From assembly GCA_031254155.1 (NCBI GenBank), contig JAIRVA010000085.1, forward strand, positions 1 through 12,763: 12,763 nt of DNA, given 5' to 3'. The position numbers and the translations under genes were made by a program. Below, piece after piece: positions 5,114 to 12,670 of this stretch. The notes beneath the pieces were generated by a model. That model saw only the letters and a list, made by a program, of their open reading frames with translations, ran no database searches and was not told the DNA's origin. The stretch is from Propionibacteriaceae bacterium. GTDB lineage: Bacteria; Actinomycetota; Actinomycetes; Propionibacteriales; Propionibacteriaceae. Numbering within the stretch: the stretch's first letter is position 1; each line of letters opens with the position of its first letter.

Positions 5114-7558
5114 TCAGCTGACCGCCCGCGTACCCAGGGCAGCGATGGGCTGCCCGGCCGGGGTGCCGGAACCGTCGCGCCGGGAGTCCGGGGTCGGCAA
5201 CTGGATCGGCGCGCCCGAGGCGGCGGCGGCGACGGCGGGGGCCGGGCCGGCCCAGGCGGCGAGCAGCGTGTCAACCCCCTTGAGGAAGCGGTGTGAGCGG
5301 ACCCCGCCGGTCGCGCGGCCCTTCCCCGGGTACAACTCGAAGGCGGTCACCTTGACCGTACCCGCGTCCGTGCCCGGCAGCGCCCGCGACGACCCCGCGA
5401 CCGTCACGACCTCGGAGTCGTCCGGCGCTACGGCGCCGAAGAAGACCACCGATGTCCCGGGCGCCAACCCGATCCCGGCCATGCCGCCGCCGGACCGGCC
5501 CTGGGGGCGGACCTTGGCGGCGGGGAACCGCAACAGCGACGAGTCGGAGGCGATGAACACCAGGTCGGGGGAGTCATCGCGCAACTCCACCGCGCCGACC
5601 ACCTCGTCGCCGTCGTCCAGACGGATGACCTCCCAGGCGTCCTTGCCGACGATCTCCGGGTTGGTCCGCTTGACGACCCCGCGTTTCGTGCCGAGCGCCC
5701 AGCCGTACGTCGTCTCACTGAGCGTGGTGAGCGCGAGGGGCCGCTCGCCGGCCTCCAGCACGACGAGTTCCTTGAGGGGGACGCCGCCCTGGAGGTTGAC
5801 CGCCGTCGAGGTCGGCGGGATCGCCGGCAACTCAATCGCGCCGAGCCGGACGATTCGGCCCCGCGAAGTCAGGACGCCGATGTCGGCCCGCGTTAGGGTC
5901 GCCACGGCCGAGACGAGGCAGTCGTGGGCCGCGCGCGGGCCGTCGGGCGGCGGCGGTTCCGCCGTGTCCATGCGCGCGACCAGGCCGGCCGAACTGAGGA
6001 AGACCCAGCAGGGCCCGTCCGGTACCTCGATGGGGCCCTTGGCGAGCGCGGCGGTCGCGGGGGAGACGCCCGAGTCCGACAGCAGGACCGTCCGGCGGGG
6101 GGTGCCGAACTCGTGCGCCACGCGGTCGAGATCGTCGGACACCACTGCGACGAGCCGGGAGTGGTCGCCGACGATGGCCTCGAGGTCGGCGATCCGGGCT
6201 GCCAGCGCGTCGCGCTCGGTTTCCAACTCGATCCGGGACAGCTTGGTCAGGCGGCGGAGCTGCATGTCGAGAATGTACGTCGCCTGGACCTCGGTCAGGT
6301 CGAAGGCCTCGATGAGGCGCTCTCTCGCCTGGGCGGCATCGTCGGAGGAGCGGATGATGGCGATGATGTCGTCGATGTCGAGGATGGCGATGAGCAGGCC
6401 CTCGACGAGGTGCAGGCGGTCGCGGGCCTTGGCGAGCTGGAACTGGGTCCGTCGCATGGTCACCTCGAGGCGGTGGCCGAGGTAGACCTGCACCAACTCC
6501 TTGAGACCGAGGGTCCGCGGTTGCCCGTCGACCAGCGCCACCGCGTTGATGGAGAAAGAGTCCTCCAGTTTGGTGTGCTTGAACAGTTGTTCCAGCAGCA
6601 GGTCGGGGTTGATGCCGTTCTTGATCTCGATGACGAGCCGCGTCCCGTGGGCCAGGTCGGTGAGGTCTTTCATGTCGGCGACCCCGGTGATGGTCTTCTT
6701 CTCGGAGAGCGTCTTGATCTGCTCCATGATCTTTTCGGGCCCGATGAGGTACGGCAACTCCGTCACGACGATGCCCTTGCGCCGGGGGGTGACCTGCTCG
6801 ATGCGGGTCGTGGCCCGGATCTTGAAGGCGCCGCGGCCCTGGGCGTACGCGTCCCGGATCCCGTCCAGCCCGATGATCTTCCCGCCGGTTGGCAGATCGG
6901 GGCCCGGGACGAACCGCATCAGGTCGTCGGTCGTCGCGTCTGGGTGGTGGAGCAGGTGCTTGCACGCGCCCACGACCTCGATGAGGTTGTGGGGCGCCAT
7001 GTTCGTCGCCATGCCCACCGCGATGCCGGCCGCGCCGTTGACCAACAGGTTCGGGAAGGCCGCCGGCAGGACGACCGGCTCGGACTCTTTGCCGTCGTAG
7101 TTGGGCCGGAAGTCGACGACGTCCTCGTCGAGCCCGGCGGTCATGGCGAGGGCGGCGGGCGCCATCCGGCACTCGGTGTACCGCATGGCGGCGGGCCCCG
7201 AGTCCAGCGAGCCGAAGTTGCCGTGCCCGTCCACCAGCGTCAGGCGCTGGGCCCAGGGCTGCCCGATCCGCACGAGCGCGTCGTAGATGGCCGAGTCGCC
7301 GTGGGGGTGGAGCACACCCATGACCTGTCCGACCACGCGGGCGCACTTGACGTGGGGTTTGTCGGGCCGGATCCCCATGTCGTCCATCGTGTAGAGGATC
7401 CGCCGCTGGACGGGTTTCAGCCCGTCGCGGGCGTCGGGCAGGGCGCGGGAATAGATGACCGAGTACGCGTACTCCAGGAACGACGTCTCCATCTCCTGCT
7501 CGACCTCGACATCGAGAATGCGCTCGTCCACGTCCTCTTCTGCGCCGGTTTTGGCCAC
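5114..7558 (-). CDS. parC: Type IIA DNA topoisomerase subunit A (actinobacterial ParC / GyrA-like)
   Basis: An 814-residue A subunit that cuts and rejoins the G-segment with a B-subunit partner not in this window. The start is GTG 7558, preceded by GAAGGAG with 6-nt spacing; a longer frame to 7618 lacks such a site. The winged-helix/tower core spans about 10-490. It has HPHGDSAIYD at 84-93, with Ser89 and Asp93 equivalent to quinolone-determining Ser83/Asp87 of E. coli GyrA, and the catalytic Tyr127 in AAMRYTECRM. The C-terminal region is a beta-pinwheel domain. The GyrA box is degenerate (QGRSGGG, near residue 684), which argues for a decatenating ParC-like role rather than a classical gyrase. 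The C-terminal block GKGRATGGVRSHRFLKG is typical of the second A subunit found in Streptomyces and relatives. It lies 20 nt downstream of the App1-like gene and may share its transcript. Confidence 0.88.
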   Translation of the reverse strand: MAKTGAEEDVDERILDVEVEQEMETSFLEYAYSVIYSRALPDARDGLKPVQRRILYTMDDMGIRPDKPHVKCARVVGQVMGVLHPHGDSAIYDALVRIGQPWAQRLTLVDGHGNFGSLDSGPAAMRYTECRMAPAALAMTAGLDEDVVDFRPNYDGKESEPVVLPAAFPNLLVNGAAGIAVGMATNMAPHNLIEVVGACKHLLHHPDATTDDLMRFVPGPDLPTGGKIIGLDGIRDAYAQGRGAFKIRATTRIEQVTPRRKGIVVTELPYLIGPEKIMEQIKTLSEKKTITGVADMKDLTDLAHGTRLVIEIKNGINPDLLLEQLFKHTKLEDSFSINAVALVDGQPRTLGLKELVQVYLGHRLEVTMRRTQFQLAKARDRLHLVEGLLIAILDIDDIIAIIRSSDDAAQARERLIEAFDLTEVQATYILDMQLRRLTKLSRIELETERDALAARIADLEAIVGDHSRLVAVVSDDLDRVAHEFGTPRRTVLLSDSGVSPATAALAKGPIEVPDGPCWVFLSSAGLVARMDTAEPPPPDGPRAAHDCLVSAVATLTRADIGVLTSRGRIVRLGAIELPAIPPTSTAVNLQGGVPLKELVVLEAGERPLALTTLSETTYGWALGTKRGVVKRTNPEIVGKDAWEVIRLDDGDEVVGAVELRDDSPDLVFIASDSSLLRFPAAKVRPQGRSGGGMAGIGLAPGTSVVFFGAVAPDDSEVVTVAGSSRALPGTDAGTVKVTAFELYPGKGRATGGVRSHRFLKGVDTLLAAWAGPAPAVAAAASGAPIQLPTPDSRRDGSGTPAGQPIAALGTRAVS

Positions 7559-7578
7559 TGCTGCTCCTTCTGACCGGG

Positions 7579-8649
7579 CTATGCTACCGCGTCTGCCGCC
7601 CGGTCCGCCGGGGGACACGCGTCCAGGCCGTCCCGGACTTGGGGGAGCAGGCTGTAGCCGTCGGGGGCGCGCACCTCGAAGATCCCCGCCGGGGTCCGGG
7701 CGGCGATCAGTGACAGCTGGGAGGGGGTACCGTGGGCGAGGACCTGCTCGACACTCGGCAGTTCCCGGATGGCGATCCCGGCCACGTTGTGGGGGAAGCG
7801 GGCCGCGAACTCGGCGTACAACCCCGGGTCGTGCTGGCCGTCATCGCCGACCAGCAGCCACTTGATGTGGGGGAAATCGCGGGCGAGCGAGGCGAGGGCG
7901 GCGCGCTTGTGGGCCGGCCCGGAGCGGAACCAGCCGGTGTTCGTCGGCCCCCAGTCGGTCAGGAGCATCGGGCCGGACGGGTACCCGTGCCGGCCGATGA
8001 ACCGTTCGAGGAAGGGCTGGGTACCCCACGCCCCGGTGGACAGGTAGATGAGGGGCGAACCGGGGTGCTGGCGGAGGAGCGCGGCGTACATCGCGGCCAT
8101 GCCGGCGACGGGGACGCGGGCCGACTCGGTCAGCACAAACGAGTTGTAGGCGGCGATGAGCAGACGGGGCAGATAGCTGGTGATGATCGTGTCGTCGATG
8201 TCGGAGATGATGCCGAAGCGGACCTCCTGGCCGATGACGAGGACGGGGGCTTCCGCGGGGGCCGAGTCGCCCGTCGTGATCTCGACGCGGTGCCAGCCGG
8301 GGGCGAGTCCGTGGCGGGTCACGGCCAGGTCCACGTACCCGTCCCGGTCGGTCAGGGCGTCGGTGACGTGGCCGCCGACGCTCACCTGGACGGCGCGGTT
8401 GACTGCTGGCACCGAGACGAAGTTCCGCCAGCCGCGGCGGGAAGCCCACACTTCCTCGCGCGTGGTGGCGAGCCCGGTCGCACCGCGCGGGGCGAGGATC
8501 ACCCGCGCCAGGACGCGCAACCGCTGTTCGGAGCCGTACCCCGTGTACGCGACGACCGAATCGCGCCACCCGAAGCGGCGCAGGGTCGTCCCGATCCGCC
8601 GGTTGATCATCTTCTCAATCCGGGCGGCGAAGAACGGTCGAGTTCGCAA
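7579..8649 (-). CDS. App1/DUF2183 family phosphatase
   Basis: A 356-residue protein. The C-terminal half is the DUF2183 domain, whose eukaryotic member App1 is a phosphatidate phosphatase. It has the HAD-like signature SDIDDT (149-154, nucleophile Asp150 and Asp152), STG (204-206), a downstream lysine (Lys248 in AHKR), and VGDDGQHD (267-274). The N-terminal half has GWRDSVVAYTGYG and VLARVILAP, the usual opening of bacterial homologues, then a beta-rich domain. No signal peptide or membrane helix is visible, so it should be cytoplasmic or peripheral. I choose TTG 8649 because AAAGGGA (8655-8661) lies 5 nt upstream and homologues begin near RTRPFFAARIE. An ATG at 8691 would add 14 residues but lacks a ribosome site. 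Lipid-phosphate hydrolysis is known for yeast App1; the bacterial substrate is not established. Confidence 0.82.
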   Translation of the reverse strand: MRTRPFFAARIEKMINRRIGTTLRRFGWRDSVVAYTGYGSEQRLRVLARVILAPRGATGLATTREEVWASRRGWRNFVSVPAVNRAVQVSVGGHVTDALTDRDGYVDLAVTRHGLAPGWHRVEITTGDSAPAEAPVLVIGQEVRFGIISDIDDTIITSYLPRLLIAAYNSFVLTESARVPVAGMAAMYAALLRQHPGSPLIYLSTGAWGTQPFLERFIGRHGYPSGPMLLTDWGPTNTGWFRSGPAHKRAALASLARDFPHIKWLLVGDDGQHDPGLYAEFAARFPHNVAGIAIRELPSVEQVLAHGTPSQLSLIAARTPAGIFEVRAPDGYSLLPQVRDGLDACPPADRAADAVA

Positions 8650-8654
8650 CGGCG

Positions 8655-8661
8655 TCCCTTT
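8655..8661 (-). promoter_or_regulatory. Ribosome-binding site deciding the TTG start of the App1-like gene
   Basis: On the minus strand AAAGGGA ends 5 nt before TTG 8649. No comparable site precedes the upstream ATG at 8691. Confidence 0.5.
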
Positions 8662-8701
8662 CGCGGAAAACCTGTACCTTCCATCTGACATGATGGCATA
8701 C

Positions 8702-9790
8702 ATGAGCCACAATCCACACGATGACCGCTCCGTCGCGGACCTTCTGACCGGCGTCGGCGCCCACCTCGGCGCGGGCGGCGAGGACCCGCTCGGCCTGCCC
8801 GACGCCCGTCGGTTCGTCGTCGTCCTCGTCGACGGCCTGGGCTGGGACCTGGTCTGGCGGGCACTTCCGGCCGCGCCGTACCTCGCCGGCGTCATCGGCG
8901 ACGCCCGCCGCGTGACAACCGGGCTGCCGACGACGACGGCGGCCTCCCTCATGAGCCTGTGGACGGGGGTCGCGCCCGGCCAGCACGGGGTGGTCGGCTA
9001 CAGCTTCGCCCTGGACGGTACGGCGCCGCGCCTGACGACGCCGCTCAGCCTCAGCGAGCCGCTCGCGACGGCGGACTCGGTCATGGACGGCCTGGTCGGG
9101 CGGGGAATCGCGGTCAGCTGGGTGGGACCGGCAGAGCACCTTGGTACGGGGCTGACCCGGATGGGGACGCGCCGCGCCACCTTCACGGGGGTGAACGTGA
9201 CGGACGAGCCCGCCCGGGTGGCGGCGGTCGTCCGCGCGAGCCAGACGGGTACGAACTCGCTGGTCTACGTGTACGAACCCCGGCTCGACCACGCCGGCCA
9301 TCGTCACGGGGTGGCGTCGGACGAGTGGCTGGCCGCCCTGCGGGACATCGACGCCTTCCTCGAGGCGCTGCGCGACGGGTTGGGGGCGGACGTCTGCCTG
9401 CTGGTGACCGGCGACCACGGCATGGTCGACGTACTGCCAAACGAGCGGCTGGTCATCGACGACACGCCCGAGCTCAACCGCGACCTCCGCCTCGCCGGCG
9501 GGGAGGCCCGGTTCCGGCACCTCTACACGCCTCGGCCGGCGGCGGTGGCGGCGCGGTGGCGGGAGCGGCTGGGCGCGACGGCGGACATCTGGACCCGGTG
9601 TGAGGCCATCGAGGCGGGCCTGTTCGGCCCGGTCGCGCCGGGTTACGCCGACCGGATCGGCGACGTCGTGGTCGTCCCCCGGGGCGGCGGGGCGTACCTC
9701 ACGAAAGGCTTCCCGGGGGAGTTTCACCTGGTCGGTATGCACGGCGCGGCGACCCCCGCCGAGCGGTACGTCCCGGTGGTCGTGGATTGA
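8702..9790 (+). CDS. Alkaline phosphatase superfamily phosphodiesterase / nucleotide pyrophosphatase-like protein
   Basis: A 362-residue protein with the metal-binding pattern of type I phosphodiesterases. Asp44 lies in VVLVDGLGWD, the nucleophile threonine in GLPTTTAASL (Thr77-79), Asp196 and His200 in RLDHAGHRHG, Asp238-His239 in VTGDHGM, and His347 in GMHGAA. Two Zn-type metal ions and hydrolysis of a phosphodiester or pyrophosphate bond are expected for this family; the substrate cannot be read. There is no signal peptide, so it is probably cytoplasmic. The start is uncertain: ATG 8690, 8693 and 8702 are all in frame and none has a Shine-Dalgarno. I chose 8702 because MSHNPHDDRSVADLL matches the short N-termini of actinobacterial homologues. 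It is divergent from the App1-like phosphatase gene with about 50 bp between starts, so the two phosphohydrolases may share a control region. Confidence 0.8.
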   Translation: MSHNPHDDRSVADLLTGVGAHLGAGGEDPLGLPDARRFVVVLVDGLGWDLVWRALPAAPYLAGVIGDARRVTTGLPTTTAASLMSLWTGVAPGQHGVVGYSFALDGTAPRLTTPLSLSEPLATADSVMDGLVGRGIAVSWVGPAEHLGTGLTRMGTRRATFTGVNVTDEPARVAAVVRASQTGTNSLVYVYEPRLDHAGHRHGVASDEWLAALRDIDAFLEALRDGLGADVCLLVTGDHGMVDVLPNERLVIDDTPELNRDLRLAGGEARFRHLYTPRPAAVAARWRERLGATADIWTRCEAIEAGLFGPVAPGYADRIGDVVVVPRGGGAYLTKGFPGEFHLVGMHGAATPAERYVPVVVD

Positions 9791-9840
9791 AATCTCCCGA
9801 CTCGGCGCGTGATGGCGCGGGTTTCGACCGGTTTACCAGG

Positions 9841-9846
9841 TAAAAT
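9841..9846 (+). promoter_or_regulatory. -10-like TAAAAT immediately upstream of prfB
   Basis: TAAAAT ends 8 nt before the prfB GTG at 9855 in an otherwise GC-rich 64-bp spacer. There is no Shine-Dalgarno, so a leaderless or nearly leaderless prfB mRNA is likely. A -35 at the usual distance is not obvious. Confidence 0.4.
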
Positions 9847-9854
9847 TCGTCACT

Positions 9855-10976
9855 GTGGCAACTGTGGACGATCTGCGCACCGCGTGGCAAGACCTTGATC
9901 AAACGCTAACTTCGATCGAGGCCGTCGTTGACGTACCCGCGCTCGAGGCCGCCATCGCGGCGCTGGAGCAGGAGGTGGCGGTACCCGACCTCTGGTCGGA
10001 CCAGGAGCGGGCCCAGGCGGTCACGTCCCGGCTGTCGCGGCTGCGGGCCGACGTGGAGCGGGTGACGGCGTTGCGGAGCCGGCTCGACGACGCCGGGGTG
10101 CTCATCGACCTGGGGGTCGAAGAGGACGACCCGGCGACGCTCGACGAGGCGGGTACCCACCTCGCGGCGCTCAAGCCGGATGTCGAGTCTCTGGAGGTCC
10201 GCACGCTGCTGAGCGGGGACTACGACGACCGCGACGCGCTCGTCACCATCCGGTCCGAGGCCGGGGGAGTGGACGCGGCCGACTTCGCGGAAATGTTGCT
10301 GCGCATGTACCTGCGGTGGGCGGACCGCCACGGCTATACGACCGAGGTCTACGACACGTCGTACGCGGAGGAGGCCGGCATCAAGTCGGCGACGTTCCAG
10401 GTCCGCGCACCGTTCGCGTACGGCACGCTGTCGGTCGAACAGGGTACCCACCGGCTCGTCCGGATCTCGCCCTTCGACAACCAGGGCCGGCGCCAGACGT
10501 CGTTCGCCGGCGTGGAAGTCCTGCCGGTGACGGAGGAAGCCGACCACATCGACATCCCGGAGGCCGACATCCGGGTGGATGTCTTCCGTTCCTCGGGACC
10601 GGGCGGGCAGTCCGTCAACACGACCGACTCGGCCGTCCGCATCACCCACCTGCCGACGGGGCTCGTCGTGAGCTGCCAGAACGAGAAGTCTCAACTCCAG
10701 AATAAGGTCGCCGCGCTGCACGTGCTCCAATCCCGCCTGCTCGAACGAGCCCGGGCGGAGCGGGAGGCGGAACTGCGCCAGCTCAAGGGCGACGGGGGGA
10801 ACTCCTGGGGCTCGCAGATGCGGAGTTACGTTCTTCACCCTTATCAGATGGTCAAAGACCTGCGGACCGACTACGAGACCGGGAACCCGTCGGCGGTGTT
10901 CGACGGCGATCTCGACGGCTTCATCGACGCCGGGATCCGCTGGCGGCGCCAGCAGGAGCGGGAGACAAAGGTGTGA
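9855..10976 (+). CDS. prfB: Peptide chain release factor 2
   Basis: A 373-residue class I release factor. It has an N-terminal coiled helical domain (1-110), the codon-recognition tripeptide SPF at 205-207 that reads UAA and UGA, and the GGQ loop SSGPGGQSVN with GGQ at 250-252. The GGQ numbering matches E. coli RF2. Position 246 is Ser, as in efficient RF2 variants, not the Thr of E. coli K-12. It triggers peptidyl-tRNA hydrolysis on the ribosome. The frame is uninterrupted: no in-frame UGA and no programmed +1 frameshift signal near codon 25, so the autoregulatory frameshift known in many bacteria is absent, as usual in actinobacteria. The GTG start has no Shine-Dalgarno but has a -10-like hexamer 8 nt upstream. 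It is followed by ftsE after 66 bp, a gene order common in actinobacteria. Confidence 0.96.
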   Translation: MATVDDLRTAWQDLDQTLTSIEAVVDVPALEAAIAALEQEVAVPDLWSDQERAQAVTSRLSRLRADVERVTALRSRLDDAGVLIDLGVEEDDPATLDEAGTHLAALKPDVESLEVRTLLSGDYDDRDALVTIRSEAGGVDAADFAEMLLRMYLRWADRHGYTTEVYDTSYAEEAGIKSATFQVRAPFAYGTLSVEQGTHRLVRISPFDNQGRRQTSFAGVEVLPVTEEADHIDIPEADIRVDVFRSSGPGGQSVNTTDSAVRITHLPTGLVVSCQNEKSQLQNKVAALHVLQSRLLERARAEREAELRQLKGDGGNSWGSQMRSYVLHPYQMVKDLRTDYETGNPSAVFDGDLDGFIDAGIRWRRQQERETKV

Positions 10977-11004
10977 CGAATGGGTAGAGTATAAGCTGAA
11001 TATT

Positions 11005-11013
11005 TGCTAAGAT
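11005..11013 (+). promoter_or_regulatory. Extended -10 promoter candidate for ftsEX
   Basis: TGC plus TAAGAT (TGN-TANNNT) lies in an AT-rich island (about 10985-11030) that stands out from the GC-rich surroundings. It is about 30 nt before the ftsE start, leaving room for a short leader with the GAAGGG ribosome site at 11031-11036. No TTGACA-like -35 is at 17-18 bp, consistent with an extended -10 type. It suggests ftsEX can be transcribed apart from prfB. Confidence 0.5.
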
Positions 11014-11042
11014 TTTCTCAGGGTCTTTTCGAAGGGTGACCA

Positions 11043-11732
11043 GTGATCAAGTTTGAGGAAGTGTCCCGGATCTACGACGGGCAGACACGCGCGGCTCTGG
11101 CCAATGTGAGCATCGAGGTCGACAAGGGCGAGTTCGTGTTCCTCGTCGGCGGCTCAGGATCGGGCAAATCGACGCTGTTGAAGCTGATCCTGCGCGAGTT
11201 CCGGCCCACCACGGGCCGCATCTACGTCGCCGGCAAGGACGTCGCCGCTCTGCCCGAGCGCAAGATTCCGGCCCTGCGGCGCGAGATCGGGATGGTGAGC
11301 CAGGACTTCCGCCTGCTGCCGGGCAAGACGGTGTTCGAGAACGTCGCGTTCGCGCTGCAGGTGATCGGTAAGCCGCGCTCGCTCATCCGCAAGGTGGTGC
11401 CGGACACCTTGGAGATGGTCGGTCTCGGTGACAAGACCGACCGGCGCCCGGACGAACTGTCCGGCGGGGAGCAGCAGCGCGTCGCCATCGCCCGCGCCTT
11501 CGTCAATCACCCGAAGATCCTGTTGGCCGACGAGCCGACCGGCAACCTCGACCCGGACACCTCGGTGGGCATCATGAAACTGCTCGACCGGATCAACCGG
11601 TCGGAGACGACCGTGATGATGGCCACCCACGACTGGGCGATGGTCGACCAGATGCGTAAGCGAGTCGTCGAGTTGGACGGCGGACACGTCGTCCGGGACC
11701 AGGCCCGCGGCATCTACGGCGCGAGAGTCTGA
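11043..11732 (+). CDS. ftsE: Cell division ATP-binding protein FtsE
   Basis: A 229-residue ABC ATPase, the usual FtsE length. Walker A GGSGSGKST is at 36-44, the Q-loop Gln at 87, the signature LSGGEQQR at 139-146, Walker B ILLADEP at 159-165 with catalytic Glu164, and the switch His196 in MATHDW. FtsE binds ATP on the cytoplasmic face of FtsX and drives conformational change that activates periplasmic or extracellular peptidoglycan hydrolases at the septum. It starts at GTG 11043 with GAAGGG 6 nt upstream. Ten nucleotides separate it from ftsX, whose ribosome site abuts the ftsE stop, so the pair is translationally linked. Confidence 0.96.
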   Translation: MIKFEEVSRIYDGQTRAALANVSIEVDKGEFVFLVGGSGSGKSTLLKLILREFRPTTGRIYVAGKDVAALPERKIPALRREIGMVSQDFRLLPGKTVFENVAFALQVIGKPRSLIRKVVPDTLEMVGLGDKTDRRPDELSGGEQQRVAIARAFVNHPKILLADEPTGNLDPDTSVGIMKLLDRINRSETTVMMATHDWAMVDQMRKRVVELDGGHVVRDQARGIYGARV

Positions 11733-11742
11733 AAGGAGACCC

Positions 11743-12648
11743 ATGCGACACGCACTATCCGAAACTTGGTCTGGGCTTCGCCGGAACCTCGGCATCACCA
11801 TCGCGGTCGTCATGACCATGTGGGTGTCGTTGTCCCTGTTCGGCGCCGGCCTCATCGCCGCCCAGCAGGTGAACCTGTTGAAAGACGAGTGGTACGACAA
11901 GATCGAGGTCAGCGTCTACCTGTGCACCTCGAAGCTCCAGGGGGCCAACTGCGATCCCGGCCAGGATGCGACGGAGGAACAGAAGGCCCAGATCCGCGAC
12001 GCGATCGAGAAGAACACCGCCGAGGTCCAGCAGGTGTTCTACGAGTCCAAGGCCGAGGCGTACGCGCAGTTCCAGGACGTGTTCAAGGACTCGCCGATCA
12101 AGGACTCCCTGACGGTGGACGAGATGCAAGATTCGTACCGAGTCAAGCTGGTCGACCCGCAGAAGTATCAGAACCTCGAAGCCCAATTGGCGACGATGCC
12201 GGGCGTCCAGAAAACCGTCGACCTGCACGAGATCCTCGACCCGGTCTTCAAATGGCTGGCCGCGCTGCAGTGGGGCACGATCGGGCTGAGTGTCGTCTTG
12301 CTGCTCGCCGCCTCGCTCCAGATCGCAACGACGATCCGGATGGCGACCTTCACCCGCGGCCGGGAGATCGGCATCATGCGGCTCGTCGGGGCCTCGAACT
12401 TCTACATCATGGGCCCGTTCCTGCTGGAGTCCCTGATCGCGGGCCTGATTGGCGCGGTCTTCGCGTCGGGGACGATCGTGGGTGCCGTGTACTTCATCAT
12501 CATGCGAAATGCTCAAGTGAGCCTCGAGGCTTTCCGCTGGATCGGCTGGCCCGAAACTATCGTATCCGTGATTTCGGTCTTCGTCGTGGCTATTCTTTTG
12601 TCCATTGTCCCAACAGTTATCTCGGCCCGGAGGTACCTCCGCGTCTAA
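11743..12648 (+). CDS. ftsX: Cell division ABC transporter permease-like protein FtsX
   Basis: A 301-residue membrane protein with the FtsX topology: TM1 about 17-40, a large extracellular domain about 41-170, then three membrane segments at about 172-196, 222-253 and 268-292. The cytoplasmic block TRGREIGIMRLVGAS (204-218) is the coupling region that contacts FtsE. Cys61 and Cys70 in the extracellular domain may form a disulfide. FtsX does not transport; it passes the FtsE ATPase cycle to peptidoglycan hydrolases outside the membrane. The start is ATG 11743 with AGGAG 4-5 nt upstream, directly after the ftsE stop. The length is close to mycobacterial FtsX (about 297). Confidence 0.95.
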   Translation: MRHALSETWSGLRRNLGITIAVVMTMWVSLSLFGAGLIAAQQVNLLKDEWYDKIEVSVYLCTSKLQGANCDPGQDATEEQKAQIRDAIEKNTAEVQQVFYESKAEAYAQFQDVFKDSPIKDSLTVDEMQDSYRVKLVDPQKYQNLEAQLATMPGVQKTVDLHEILDPVFKWLAALQWGTIGLSVVLLLAASLQIATTIRMATFTRGREIGIMRLVGASNFYIMGPFLLESLIAGLIGAVFASGTIVGAVYFIIMRNAQVSLEAFRWIGWPETIVSVISVFVVAILLSIVPTVISARRYLRV

Positions 12649-12670
12649 CTGTCCCCGATCGGAGGTTGTC

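Noticed and set aside
5924..7573. Long open frame on the plus strand opposite the topoisomerase gene
   Set aside because: High-GC coding sequence leaves long open frames on the opposite strand; no ribosome site, no recognisable domain, composition is a shadow of the topoisomerase codons.
7559..7618. Longer N-terminus for the topoisomerase (start at 7618)
   Set aside because: Would overlap the end of the App1-like gene, has low-complexity Gly/Pro/Arg residues and lacks the good ribosome site that precedes GTG 7558.
8650..8952. Longer App1-like protein starting at 8952
   Set aside because: The extra ~100 residues are Arg/Ser/Pro-rich, run antisense through the phosphodiesterase gene and precede a clear ribosome site at the TTG 8649.
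9855..9960. Programmed +1 frameshift in prfB
   Set aside because: The frame is continuous through the region where it would occur; no in-frame UGA or frameshift-type heptamer needed.
10977..11042. Intrinsic terminator after prfB
   Set aside because: The AT-rich spacer has no stable hairpin followed by a T-run; it reads better as a promoter.
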